From JAIVJM01 sp963816985 (lineage in GTDB: Bacteria; Acidobacteriota; Blastocatellia; Pyrinomonadales; Pyrinomonadaceae): DNA of 64,000 nucleotides. The stretch is taken from positions 3,658,001-3,722,000 of the forward strand of contig CAWFMF010000004.1 of NCBI GenBank assembly GCA_963816985.1, in the 5' to 3' direction. Numbering within the stretch: position 1 is the stretch's first letter; every line of letters begins with the position of its first letter. The position numbers and the translations under genes were made by a program. The notes under the pieces were generated by a model, which was given only the letters and a program-made list of their open reading frames with translations, ran no database searches and had not been told where the DNA came from. Below, one piece after another: positions 36,901 through 45,015 of the stretch.

Positions 36901-37995
36901 GGTGCAGTTCGTCAGCGACGACGAGCCGCTGTCGAAGTAGACGCCGCCGCCAGCCGCGTTGTTGCTGACGGTGACGCCAGTCAGGGACGCCCCGTGGCCG
37001 CTATAAATCCCTGCGCCCCTGCCGCTCCTGCCGCCGCCGCCGCTGCCGCTCGCGCCGATCATGTTCTCGCTGACGGCGCAGTTCGTCATCGTCAGCGTGG
37101 CGAAAAAGGTGTAGACGCCGCCGCCGTCGCCGCCGTCCCCTCCGTCGGCGCTGTTACTTGCGCCGCCGCGCCCGGTAGAGTTGCCCCTGACGACGCAGCC
37201 GTTCATCGTCAGCGACCCGTTGATGTTGTAAACCGCGCCGCCGCTGCCGCCCTCGCCGGCGGTGTGGCCTTCGCCGCCCGCGCCCGTGCTGTTGCCGATC
37301 AGCGTTACGTTCGTCATCGTCATCGTGCCGAAGTTCAGAACCGCGCCGCCGTTGCCGCCGGGGCCGCCGAAGCTTGTGCCCGCGCCTATCGAGCCGCCGA
37401 CGCCTGTGCGGTTGCCGGTCAGCCTCACGTCAGTCATAGTCAGCACGCCGCCGTTCAACACGCCGCCGCCGCCGCCACCGCCGCCGCCGAAGGCGTGCGC
37501 GAAGCCGTCCGGCGTTCTGCCGTTCGCCACAGTCAGGCCGTTGATGCTGACGACCAAGGTGTTACGGCTCTCTTCCCTGTCTATGGTGAAGATGCGGTAG
37601 TCGCCGCCCGTGTCCCGACGCACGGTCAGAAGGGACGCGCCCGGCCCGTTGACCGTCAGGCTGTCGGTGATGTCCGGGAGCGCGCCCGTCAGGTTAATCG
37701 TGCCCGTGACGGAGAAGCCGATGGTGTCGGCCCCGGCTGTGGCGTTGGCCTGCTGGATGGCGGCGCGGAGGGTGCAGTTGCCGACGCCGTCGTTGCAGAG
37801 GTTGTCGGCGGTGTTGCTGTCCGCGCCGTCGCCCGTCGAGTTGACGTTGAACGTCGCCGCGGCGTGCGCCGTGCGCTGCGGGAGGCCCAGGAAACAGGCC
37901 GCGAGCGCAAACAGACTGACTAGTCCCCAAAAGGTGACGAGGGACGACGGCCCGCGTCTCTTCTTACGCCGGGCGGTGGTGGTGGCGAGGTACAT
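33904..37995 (-). CDS. large surface protein: CSLREA beta-helix, Ig/cadherin-like, Calx-beta, DUF4214
   Basis: A 1363-residue exported protein. Order: a signal peptide with basic N-region (ARRKKRRG...LVSLFALAACFLG, cut near AHA); a CSLREA-type start (FNVNSTGDGADSNTADNLCN); a right-handed beta-helix with Asn/Gly-rich rungs (about residues 140-400); the choice-of-anchor Q ending SNGGPTLTHALLAGSPALDA and TVDIGAFE; two or three Ig/cadherin-like repeats (AVNAAPAFTKGADQTVAEDS, AVNDAPVNSVPVSQT); two Calx-beta segments (FRVGRSFGAADATSVSFATT); and a C-terminal DUF4214 domain (FVRQHYHDFLNREADAGGLN). DUF4214 often sits on exported adhesins and glycosyltransferases. It probably serves as an adhesin. Confidence 0.9.
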   Translation of the reverse strand: MYLATTTARRKKRRGPSSLVTFWGLVSLFALAACFLGLPQRTAHAAATFNVNSTGDGADSNTADNLCNDGVGNCTLRAAIQQANATAGADTIGFSVTGTINLTGALPDITDSLTVNGPGASLLTVRRDTGGDYRIFTIDREESRNTLVVSINGLTVANGRTPDGFAHAFGGGGGGGGGVLNGGVLTMTDVRLTGNRTGVGGSIGAGTSFGGPGGNGGAVLNFGTMTMTNVTLIGNSTGAGGEGHTAGEGGSGGAVYNINGSLTMNGCVVRGNSTGRGGASNSADGGDGGDGGGVYTFFATLTMTNCAVSENMIGASGSGGGGRSGRGAGIYSGHGASLTGVTVSNNAAGGGVYFDSGSSSLTNCTITANIGPGSVVNSTAPVVRNTIIAGNAGGTGPDVTGAYNSQGHNLIGNVGVASGFTAAGDQVGTPDAILNARLGPLASNGGPTLTHALLAGSPALDAGNNALAFDNNNNVLTTDQRGAGFPRFADAADADTVQTVDIGAFEAHPSVEAVADKATNPNAPLSFSFNVGDAALGISSVTASSTNQTLLPDSNLSISGDGSARTLHLTPAAGVSGTTTVTLTVNGSNGRSMSDTFVLMVGAVNAAPAFTKGADQTVAEDSGPQTIAGWATGMSPGSPDEAGQSVSFVVTGNTNPGLFSTAPTVSPGGTLTFTPAPNADGSAAITLVLKDNGGTTGGGQDTSAPQTFNVNVTAVNDAPVNSVPVSQTTPRQTPLVFTGPNGFSVADVDAGANPVKLTLSATQGTLTLGGTTGLTFVGGDGTDDAAMSFNGTLSNVNAALNGMTFKPAQGFTGAASVQLATDDQGNTGSGGAKTDTDTVSVSVSVVSGGQLLLFGPNSEPFEGAGTVTFRVGRSFGAADATSVSFATTGGTATGGAACGAGVDYVNASGTLDWADGEAADKTFTVTLCNDTSHEADKTLVVSLSNVTGSATIGVTSTTVTIRDDDPSGDRIEFSQSVYTAGESSGSLTVTVRRTGNTGLAASVDYATDMNAAHLKCSDRLGLALDRCDFTRAAGRLLFAANETEKTFQILLSDDSHVEDTEVAFVRLRNPGGGFVLGALETARLEITDDAPETSANPVDDSGKFVRQHYHDFLNREADAGGLNFWTNEIESCGADQRCRADRRENVSAAFFLSIEFQETGFLVQRMYKAAFGDAVGLATQNGVLTQIPVPIVRLEEFLPDTQEISSGVIVGTTGWPARLDNNKTAFAQTFVARPRFTSAFPSNMTPEQFVDKLNTNAGGVLSDSERDALVQELTGNNTPAGRASVLRKVAEDADLAAAEKNKAFVLMQFFGYMRRNPNDLPDTTHGGYNFWLQKLNDNNGNFVQAQMVLAFLDSIEYRNRFAP

Positions 37996-38228
37996 TTACC
38001 GACTCCAAAGGAAGCACAGGCCGTGTCGGAGCCTGTGATGATGGCGAATGGTGGAAGGCAGTCTTTGGCTCCGGGCCGGTGAACGGACTCGCCGTCCTCG
38101 TCCTGAATCCGCTTTCGCAATTTAGCTGGGGAGGGGAATTACGTCTGTGATAGGCGTCACGAATCACGTTAGGGAGGGAAGGATCGCGACTTACCTGCTC
38201 GTGAGTATTCCCGACAAGAGCAACGCGG

Positions 38229-38256
38229 ATTATACGGGCAGAGAGACGTATGTCAA
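38229..38256 (-). promoter_or_regulatory. sigma70-type promoter of the surface-protein gene
   Basis: On the minus strand TTGACA (38256-38251), 16 bases, then TATAAT (38234-38229): both hexamers match the consensus exactly. The start of transcription would be near 38222, giving an unusually long leader of about 225 bases before the ATG at 37995. That leader contains a 7-bp hairpin CACAGGC/GCCTGTG at 38016-38036 just before the start codon. Confidence 0.75.
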
Positions 38257-38365
38257 GACCATTCCCGGACGCCATTAGGGCGCTGTTTCAAACTCAAGTC
38301 CTAACCTCACGCTGCGGGAGAAGGCGCGCTGTCCGTTCGCCAACGTTAGCTCCCGGCCAGAAGCC

Positions 38366-39316
38366 TCAGACCCTCGCCGGGGCGCCTCCGGGTTCGAGGC
38401 TGCCGCGCAGTCTCGCGATGTCGCGCTGCGGCGGCGCGCCGAACAGCTTCTTGTAGTCGCGGCTGAAGTACGCCGGGTCCTCATAACCCACGCGGTGCCC
38501 CGCGCTCGCCGCGTCCAATTCTTCGCCGAGCATCAATCGTCGCGCCTCCTGGAGACGAATCTGCTTCTGGAATTGCAGGGGGCTCATCGAGGTGACGGAC
38601 TTGAAATGATGGTGGAAGCCGGAGACGCTCATCCCCAGCTCGCGCGCGACCTCTTCGATCTTCAGCGGCTCGTTGTAGTGCTCGCGCAGACGCCCGATGG
38701 CCCTTGAGATGCGGCGGGTGTCTCCCCTCGTTGAAGCCACGAGGTGGCCGAGGCGCGCGCCCTCTCCCCCGGCCAACAGCCGGTAGACGATCTCCCGCTT
38801 GATGAGCGGCGCAACTATCTTTTGCTCGCCGGGCTTATCGAGAAGTCGGACGAGCCTGACGACCGCGTCGAGCAGGTCTGCGTCTACGAGGTTAACGCCT
38901 ATCGCCTTGATGCTGGCGTCGCCTTTCCGGGTTTCGGCTCCGGCCTCCATCATGACCGAGGCGACGATGGCCGGGTCGAGGTCCAGCCTCAGGCCGAAAT
39001 AGGGCCGCTCTTCCGACGCCTCCTCCACCCGAAAGATGACCGGCAGGTCTACCGTGAAGAGGAGATAATGCCCCGGGTCGTACCAAAGGACATCGTCGCC
39101 CACTAACACCTGCTTGCCGCCCTGGACGACGAAGCAGAAGGCGGGCCGGTACAGGGCGAGCGCCGACTCCGCCGGCTCGGTCAGGCGGGCGAGGAAGAGG
39201 CCGTCTAACGCCTCGCGTGCCCCGTCCTCAATGAGGGCCTGCGCCATCCGCTCGACGAGTTCCTCCCTGTTACTTTGCACCCTCTGCTCCTCACGCTGAG
39301 GTTCTATACGGTTCAT
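38366..39316 (-). CDS. AraC-family regulator with AraC_N domain
   Basis: A 316-residue regulator. The N-terminal AraC_N/cupin-like part has ALYRPAFCFVVQGGKQVLVG and DPGHYLLFTVDLPV; the C-terminal double helix-turn-helix has LKIEEVARELGMSVSGFHHHFK and SPLQFQKQIRLQEARRLML, then GYEDPAYFSRDYKKLFG. This group regulates adjacent oxidoreductase genes in many bacteria. It is divergent from the aldo/keto reductase genes at 39544 and 40758, which it probably controls. Confidence 0.92.
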   Translation of the reverse strand: MNRIEPQREEQRVQSNREELVERMAQALIEDGAREALDGLFLARLTEPAESALALYRPAFCFVVQGGKQVLVGDDVLWYDPGHYLLFTVDLPVIFRVEEASEERPYFGLRLDLDPAIVASVMMEAGAETRKGDASIKAIGVNLVDADLLDAVVRLVRLLDKPGEQKIVAPLIKREIVYRLLAGGEGARLGHLVASTRGDTRRISRAIGRLREHYNEPLKIEEVARELGMSVSGFHHHFKSVTSMSPLQFQKQIRLQEARRLMLGEELDAASAGHRVGYEDPAYFSRDYKKLFGAPPQRDIARLRGSLEPGGAPARV

Positions 39317-39543
39317 GAATTCATCTTAGCCCCTTCTTTCCCTCCCGGCACGCCGCGCGCATACTTTTTGCAGGAACATACAATTATTCGCGACTATCGT
39401 CATACCGCTTTGTGTCTCAGCGCCTTTAGAATCACGCTAAATCAGTGTGACACAGAAAACCGCCGCCGGTGACATTTGAAAGGTGTTTGGAGAAAGTTAA
39501 GGTGAGGTTAGCGGCGGGGCATCGGGGAGAAGGAAGGGAAATC

Positions 39544-40746
39544 ATGAAAAATGTTGTGTTGAATAACGGCGACGAACGGGTCGGGGAGAACGGCCCCGTG
39601 AAGCCGGGCCGCCGCGACTTCCTCGGGTTGGGGATGGGGTTGGCCGCCGCTTCGTTGTTGACTGGTGTGACCGCCGGTGCGCAGGTCGGGGGGCCGAATC
39701 CATCAGCCGACCGCGGCGGGACGTCGCCCGCGCGTGACGGACGCCGCAGGCTCGGCGCCCTCGAAGTCTCCAGCGTCGGGCTGGGCGTCCAGAACATGAG
39801 CCGCAAGTATGAGACGACGGTGCCGTACCGCCCGGAGATGATTAACATCATCCGCGCGGCATTCGACCGTGGCGTCACCTTTTTCGACGCAGCCGAGGCT
39901 TATGGCCCTCATGAGGTGGAACGTATCCTCGGCGAAGGCGTGGCGCCGTTCCGAGACAAGGTCGTGATCGCATCGAAGTTCGGCTGGAACATTGATCAGG
40001 AGACCGGCGAGCGCCGCCCCGGTCTCAACAGCCGCCCCGAACACATCAAACGTGTAGTCGAGGGGATGCTCAAGCGCCTTCGCACCGACCGCATTGATCT
40101 CCTCTACCAGCACCGGGTTGACCCGCAGGTGCCGATCGAGGACGTCGCCGGCGCGGTCAAGGAACTGATGGCGCAGGGCAAGGTTCTGCACTGGGGTCTG
40201 TCCGAGATGGGGCTCAAAACGTTGCGCCGGGCTCATGCCGCGCTGCCGGTCACGGCTGTCCAGAACGAGTACTCGATGCTGTGGCGCGGGCCTGAGAAGG
40301 AAGTTATTCCGACTTGCGAGGAGCTTGGAATCGGCTTTGTGCCCTGGAGCCCCCTCGGCGTGCAGTTCCTCACCGGCTGGATAGACGCGAATACACGGTT
40401 CGCTCCCGGTGACATTCGCGGCGTCGAGTCCCGATTCTCGCCGGAGAATCTGCCGCATAACATGGCGCTCGTCGAACTCGTCAAGCTCTGGGCCAAACGG
40501 AAGCAGGCCGCCCCCGCTCAGATCGCGCTGGCATGGCTGCTGGCGCAGAAGCCCTGGATCGTGCCCATTCCGGGGACGACACAGATGGCGCATATGATCG
40601 AGAACAACGGCGCGGCGGCAGTTCGTTTCACGCCGTCCGAACTCTCTGAGCTGAATTCGTCTGTTTCAGTGATTCAAATCCGGGGGCAGCGTCTGCCAGA
40701 CGCAGTGCTGGTCTTCTCAGGCGTGGAGTCGCCGCAGAAGAAATAA
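39544..40746 (+). CDS. Tat-exported aldo/keto reductase
   Basis: A 400-residue NADPH-dependent oxidoreductase. The start at 39544 follows GAAGGAAGGG. RRDFLGLGMGLAAASLLTGV is a twin-arginine signal, uncommon for this family, implying export of a folded enzyme. The barrel has the catalytic tetrad in FFDAAEAYGP (Asp, Tyr), VVIASKFGW (Lys) and LYQHRVD (His), and the family's GLSEMGLKTLRRAHA and FVPWSPLG. The gene precedes a second aldo/keto reductase by 12 bases. Confidence 0.9.
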   Translation: MKNVVLNNGDERVGENGPVKPGRRDFLGLGMGLAAASLLTGVTAGAQVGGPNPSADRGGTSPARDGRRRLGALEVSSVGLGVQNMSRKYETTVPYRPEMINIIRAAFDRGVTFFDAAEAYGPHEVERILGEGVAPFRDKVVIASKFGWNIDQETGERRPGLNSRPEHIKRVVEGMLKRLRTDRIDLLYQHRVDPQVPIEDVAGAVKELMAQGKVLHWGLSEMGLKTLRRAHAALPVTAVQNEYSMLWRGPEKEVIPTCEELGIGFVPWSPLGVQFLTGWIDANTRFAPGDIRGVESRFSPENLPHNMALVELVKLWAKRKQAAPAQIALAWLLAQKPWIVPIPGTTQMAHMIENNGAAAVRFTPSELSELNSSVSVIQIRGQRLPDAVLVFSGVESPQKK

Positions 40747-40757
40747 GAGATGAAATT

Positions 40758-41084
40758 ATGAAAAAAAGAAGATTAGGGAAAAGTGGGCTTGAGGTATCGG
40801 CGATTGGACTCGGCTGTATGGGGATGAGCTTTGGGTTGGGTCCGGCGAAAGACAAGCAGGAAATGATTTCGCTGCTCCGCTCCGCTGTCGAACGCGGAGT
40901 CACGTTTTTCGACACCGCAGAAGTTTACGGCCCGTTCACCAACGAAGAACTCGTCGGCGAAGCGCTCGCCCCGCTGCGCGAGCAGGTGGTGATCGCCACT
41001 AAATTCGGTTTCAACATAGATGCTGACGGAACGCAGCACCAGACGCCGCCGCTCAACAGCCGCCCGGAACACATCAAAGAAGCC
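40758..41084 (+). pseudogene. aldo/keto reductase, 3' two-thirds lost at an IS junction
   Basis: Begins as a normal cytosolic aldo/keto reductase (KRRLGKSGLEVSAIGLGCMG, FFDTAEVYGPFTNEEL, VVIATKFGFNID) and reaches NSRPEHIKE, where family proteins continue into the histidine-bearing strand. At about 41084 the sequence turns into antisense IS110 transposase, adding about 65 unrelated codons. The catalytic histidine and cofactor phosphate site are lost, so the product cannot be a working reductase. Confidence 0.85.
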
Positions 41085-41557
41085 GCCGAGGCGAAGGCCG
41101 CGCCCGTTAAGGCGACGCCGTTGCGCGAGAACGCCGCGTGCCCCATGTTCTTGAGCTTCGTCCGCGTCGAGACCAAAGTCTCTCTGGCTTCCAAGAGTTG
41201 CCGCAATGCTCTGATCTGCTCCGAAGGCACGGTCACTTCGGGCAGCCAGCCGAGTTTAAGGAAGCGCGCCAGCGCCGCCGCGTGAGCACGGTCGGTCTTC
41301 TTCTTCGAGCGGGCGATGACTTGGAAGCGGTAAGTGTCCACCACCGCAATGCGACTGACATGTCGCTTCACTTGGTCGTAGAAGAAATAGGTGTTCTGCG
41401 TCGCCTCGACCGCCACCTCGTCTTCAATGCAGAGTTGTTGGGTGAAGCGCGAGAGGCCATCAGCGGTCAGCGGGTAAGTCTCGGTGCGCGCCGTCTCGTC
41501 CGCCTCTAGAGAGCAGACGACGAAGTTCGTCTTGTGCAAATCAACTCCGATGTGTCT
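41085..41557 (-). pseudogene. IS110-family transposase fragment
   Basis: N-terminal part of a DEDD transposase: IGVDLHKTNFVVCSLEAD (first catalytic aspartate), VAVEATQNTYFFYDQVKR (glutamate) and KKTDRAHAAALARFLKLGWL (Asp pair). It continues to TKLKNMGHAAFSRNGVAL and is then cut at the junction with the aldo/keto reductase. No standard start codon precedes the first aspartate before an upstream TAG, so the 5' end is damaged too. The C-terminal Transposase_20 domain is absent. Confidence 0.8.
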
Positions 41558-41826
41558 CCCAACTCTCTACCTCCTTACGGTCAAGGGAGGACGGACAAGC
41601 GGAGACTGCTCGGTGTAACTCCACGCTCCTATTCGGGATCAAAGTGTCCCATTCCGTGGTGCGGGCGGGGGCTCAAGAGAGGCCACACTGTTAGCCGGGC
41701 TTGGTGTCCCACAACGGCTTACGGCCCTCGCCCTGTCTCTCGCTCGCTGCCTCTTCGGACGGCGAGCTTACTACACCGAACGCGGGTGCTTGTATCACGA
41801 CCTGTTGGGCGGCTTGGACGCGGACT

Positions 41827-42231
41827 TCACGCGCTCTTGTTCTTTTCATCCCAGATCAACGGCTCCCACAACTCCACTTTGTTCCCGTCAGGGTCCATGA
41901 TCCACGCGAACTTCCCGTTCTCATGCGATTCGGGGCCTTGGATGATTTCGACCCCGCCCGCGCGCAACTGCGCGATCATCTCCTCAAGGTTGTCAACCCG
42001 GTAGTTAATCATGAAAGGCGAGTCACTCGGGGCAAACCACTGGCTCTCTTTTTCCGCGACGTGCCACACGGTGAGGCCTCCGTCCTCGGCTTTGTCATCA
42101 GGCCATCTCAGGACGGCGCCGCCGAAGCCCTCTAGCGGCAGACCGAGGTGCTTCTGATACCAAGCCGCCAGCGCAGCATTGTCGTTTCTGCTCTTAAAGA
42201 AAACGCCGCCGATTCCAGTAATTCTCGCCAT
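41827..42231 (-). CDS. VOC/glyoxalase-family protein
   Basis: A 134-residue single vicinal-oxygen-chelate protein. MARITGIGGVFFKSRNDNAA begins the first beta-alpha-beta unit, WYQKHLGLPLEGFGGAVLRW the second, and MINYRVDNLEEMIAQLRAGG with FAWIMDPDGNKVELWEP the C-terminal unit with the family's closing glutamate. Members bind divalent metals and act as isomerases, dioxygenases or resistance proteins. ATG at 42231 is preferred over 42243. Substrate unknown. Confidence 0.85.
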   Translation of the reverse strand: MARITGIGGVFFKSRNDNAALAAWYQKHLGLPLEGFGGAVLRWPDDKAEDGGLTVWHVAEKESQWFAPSDSPFMINYRVDNLEEMIAQLRAGGVEIIQGPESHENGKFAWIMDPDGNKVELWEPLIWDEKNKSA

Positions 42232-42386
42232 CGTTGCCTCCATTCACGCGAATTGCCGATGCTCAGCCGCCCAACGCTAAGTAGACGTACTACAAGCCGC
42301 CGTTTACAACGCCTATCCAGGCGCTTTTATTTTGGACGTGATTCTCCAGTCCGCAAATTGGATGCGTCAAAGCCGCTTCAGATTGT

Positions 42387-43310
42387 TCAGAACTTTATTC
42401 CGGTGCGCTTTGATGTTCTGAAAATGTAATCCTCTCCCTTCATAGATTTCGCCTTGATCAGCCATTCAGAGAATTTGGGCTTTCGAGGAATATCCAGGTC
42501 AATCTTGTCCAGCCAATAAGCGGGTAATCCGGGGTAGGCGTGGTGGACTTCGTGTAAATTGAAATTAAGAAGAAAGTATCGTGCAAAAAATGTGAAAGTA
42601 TAAAAACTCCTGGTGTATTTTACTTGTTCCATGAAAGGGATGGGCCTTACGTCCGCCCCTTCAGATACAGGTATTTCAATATGAGTATGTTGAGTCATGA
42701 TCAGGAGTTCCTTCCACACCAAACTAAGAACAAAAGCGGGTAAAAGGTAATAAAGAACGAACGCCGGAAAGTAGTAAACGACGAAGAGATAAAACGAAAG
42801 GTAAAGGGATATATTTATTATCGCAAGATTCAAAACATGAGATGGCACGAATCGTTTTATTTTCAACAGATTCCAATAATTGCTGAACAGGTAACTCAGG
42901 TAAAAAATAGGAATTAAAAGCCACCAGCAAGTGTTGACGACGAGTTGGGTAATCCTTGATTCGCCCGGTTTGACCGTTTTTTCCGTCGTCGGATCAAGGT
43001 CGCGCCAACCGGTCCAGCGGTGATGGAGGTTATGCATATGCCGCCAGGTATAAAAAGGAATACCCGACAACAAACCGAATACGTGGCCGAAAATTTTGTT
43101 CGTGGCTTTGTTTTCAAAGTAATTCAGATGTCCGCATTCATGCAGCAGAATAAATGTCTGCGTGAAGAAAACTGAAAGCAGGATCGTCCCGAGCAAGTAA
43201 GAAATACGACTATTTAACGTATACAAAAATGCAGCCGAAACGAGCAGGATCAAGGGCCCGGCTAAATAGGAAAGGGCTTTCAGGTTATTTGCGTTGAGTT
43301 TAGGTTTCAT
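42387..43310 (-). CDS. membrane fatty acid desaturase
   Basis: A 307-residue membrane di-iron enzyme. The three histidine boxes are HECGH in ILLHECGHLNYF, HNLHH in WRHMHNLHHRWTG and HEVHH in NLHEVHHAYPG, separated by four or so hydrophobic segments. It introduces a double bond or hydroxyl into a lipid chain. It is the last gene of the AT-rich operon, and its ATG overlaps the acyltransferase stop at 43310. Codon use matches the operon (many AAA/AAT), not the host chromosome. Confidence 0.9.
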   Translation of the reverse strand: MKPKLNANNLKALSYLAGPLILLVSAAFLYTLNSRISYLLGTILLSVFFTQTFILLHECGHLNYFENKATNKIFGHVFGLLSGIPFYTWRHMHNLHHRWTGWRDLDPTTEKTVKPGESRITQLVVNTCWWLLIPIFYLSYLFSNYWNLLKIKRFVPSHVLNLAIINISLYLSFYLFVVYYFPAFVLYYLLPAFVLSLVWKELLIMTQHTHIEIPVSEGADVRPIPFMEQVKYTRSFYTFTFFARYFLLNFNLHEVHHAYPGLPAYWLDKIDLDIPRKPKFSEWLIKAKSMKGEDYIFRTSKRTGIKF

Positions 43311-44056
43311 CAGGTGGTTTTAACTTCGACGCAGGAATTGAATTTTTCAACGTACATCCTTCTTACTTCTTCAATATGTGTATCCAGGTTTTCCAATTTC
43401 CACTGAGCCGTGGGGATGATGTCGAGCAGTTCCATTCGGACGGTGCCGCTTTTGATCGGTCTGAAATCGTGATAGGGATTTGATTCCACGGGGGTGTAGA
43501 TGAAAATAGCCACGATCGGCATCTCGCCGACCAAGGCCATATGATAGACCCCTCTGTTGAATTCGCTGATCGTATTAAATTTACCCCCGACACCTTCGGA
43601 AGACCCCGCTATGCTCACCCTTTCCCTTTTTATCCGTTCGGCCAAATCAATAAAAAAGTTAAGACGCCTTTCTCTGTTCTCTTTCGTCGGAATGTAGAGC
43701 ACGCCGATGGATAATGCCACCAGTGTAACAGGAAGGTAATAAAGCATTTTTTCACTCAACAAGAACCGCGTATTCGTTAAGCCCAGACACATTAATATAA
43801 AAGCATCCAAATATGAGTTGTGATTGAAGGTATAAAAATGCGGGCGTTCCGGTTCTTCCAGCTTCAGCCTATTTTCCAATCTTATCCCGATACAAAATAG
43901 AATGAACTTCGAAAAGATGGGGACGAAATACTTCCGATTAAAATTCGTCAACCTGCCAAAAGAAACGATTCGCAAGGATAGGGCAACGACCCCCATGATC
44001 GTAATGAGCAAAAGGCCGAAACATATTCGATAAATCTTTACCAGCGTTTTTTGCAT
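43310..44056 (-). CDS. 1-acyl-glycerol-3-phosphate acyltransferase-like (PlsC)
   Basis: A 248-residue lysophospholipid-acyltransferase family protein with an N-terminal membrane helix (ICFGLLLITIMGVVALSLRI). The catalytic HX4D is in FNHNSYLDAFIL; the substrate-binding glycine/glutamate motif is SSEGVGGKFNTISEFNRGVY and the late proline motif is MPIVAIFIY. It moves an acyl chain from acyl-CoA or acyl carrier protein to a hydroxyl group. It overlaps the methyltransferase gene by 19 bases and is followed by the desaturase. Confidence 0.87.
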   Translation of the reverse strand: MQKTLVKIYRICFGLLLITIMGVVALSLRIVSFGRLTNFNRKYFVPIFSKFILFCIGIRLENRLKLEEPERPHFYTFNHNSYLDAFILMCLGLTNTRFLLSEKMLYYLPVTLVALSIGVLYIPTKENRERRLNFFIDLAERIKRERVSIAGSSEGVGGKFNTISEFNRGVYHMALVGEMPIVAIFIYTPVESNPYHDFRPIKSGTVRMELLDIIPTAQWKLENLDTHIEEVRRMYVEKFNSCVEVKTT

Positions 44057-45015
44057 ACAACCGTTTGCATCGATAGGTTTAGATAATTCTTGAAAAGAAG
44101 AATCGGAAACAACATAAATTGTCCCAAAAAATAAGGGACAATAATGCGGTCAAGATTCAATCCCTTCCCTATCAACTTAAAATAAGTCCCGGTGAAAATG
44201 TAAAAGTAAGGCGGAAATGCTCCATAGGGCAAATAGGCTTCAATTTCAAAACCATTCGTTTCCAGGATTTCACTTAGGGTTTTTCTTGTATACAAGGCGG
44301 TGTGCTGCGGAGCCTGCACCCCCGGCCATTTATTTTTGAATAGCTTAAAAGTAAAGGAATCCAAACGGGGCACTTCAATAATTAGTTTGCCGTTTTGGGT
44401 CAACACCTTCCTGGCCGTCTCAAGGCTTCTCCGCGGATCATAGTCGTGCTCAAAGAAATGCCACATCGTGATGAGATCCATGGATTCTGAGGGAATGTTC
44501 TGATCATAAAAAACGCCTTCGTGAAAATCGATCCTGTTGAAACCCGGGTAATCAAGTCCTTCCTTGAAATCAACACCGGAGATTTTGCAGTCATACTTCT
44601 CATTCATGTGCAGCAGAAAGGTTCCGACGGCACAGCCAACATCCAGCAACCTTGTACTTCTATTTACCGGAAAATACTTTTTCACCAATTTCTCTTTGTC
44701 GCGGTCGAGCTTATTCATCGCCCATTCATACAAAGGCGTCAATACGCCCCAATCTTTCTTCTTTCTGTGGGCGATATATTCACCATCATAAAATTCTTTA
44801 ATAGCGCCGATGTTCAATCGAGGGTTTTGATAGACCAGATCACAGCCGTTACATTGAACGTAAAGAAACTTCCCGTCCTTTCCTGTCAAGTCGTCCTCAC
44901 CAATCAGAAATTCAGTGCATTCGTTTTTTCCACACAGATAACAATTGACTGTCTCATATTGAAAATGGGCGGGGTTCATTAATTCCTGAATTCTATCGGA
45001 AGGATTAAACGTCAT
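44038..45015 (-). CDS. class I SAM methyltransferase with N-terminal zinc-binding motif
   Basis: A 325-residue methyltransferase. Residues about 23-57 carry two CxxC pairs (CYLCG and CNGC), a zinc ribbon seen in sugar and lipid C-methyltransferase relatives. The SAM domain has LLDVGCAVGTFLLHMNE (motif I), ISGVDFKEGLDYPGF, the strand MDLITMWHFFEHDYDPRRSL and a closing membrane-like stretch LGQFMLFPILLFKNYL. Its ATG overlaps the stop of the UbiA-like gene (45012-45015). The substrate is likely a lipid-linked intermediate, by context. Confidence 0.85.
   Translation of the reverse strand: MTFNPSDRIQELMNPAHFQYETVNCYLCGKNECTEFLIGEDDLTGKDGKFLYVQCNGCDLVYQNPRLNIGAIKEFYDGEYIAHRKKKDWGVLTPLYEWAMNKLDRDKEKLVKKYFPVNRSTRLLDVGCAVGTFLLHMNEKYDCKISGVDFKEGLDYPGFNRIDFHEGVFYDQNIPSESMDLITMWHFFEHDYDPRRSLETARKVLTQNGKLIIEVPRLDSFTFKLFKNKWPGVQAPQHTALYTRKTLSEILETNGFEIEAYLPYGAFPPYFYIFTGTYFKLIGKGLNLDRIIVPYFLGQFMLFPILLFKNYLNLSMQTVVCKKRW

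Noticed and set aside
37996..38222. A cyclic-di-GMP (GEMM) riboswitch in the surface-protein leader
   Set aside because: GCGAAAGC could be a tetraloop, but the conserved GEMM segments could not be aligned. I kept only the long-leader observation.
38281..38347. CCTAAC...GTTAGCT near the AraC gene as an attC site
   Set aside because: Only about 50 bases between cores, the left core does not fit RYYYAAC, and the arms do not pair; there is no cassette gene beside it.
42263..42300. GCCCAACGC upstream of the VOC gene as a cassette boundary
   Set aside because: There is no matching GTTRRRY within 150 bases and no palindrome, so a single core-like heptamer is not enough.
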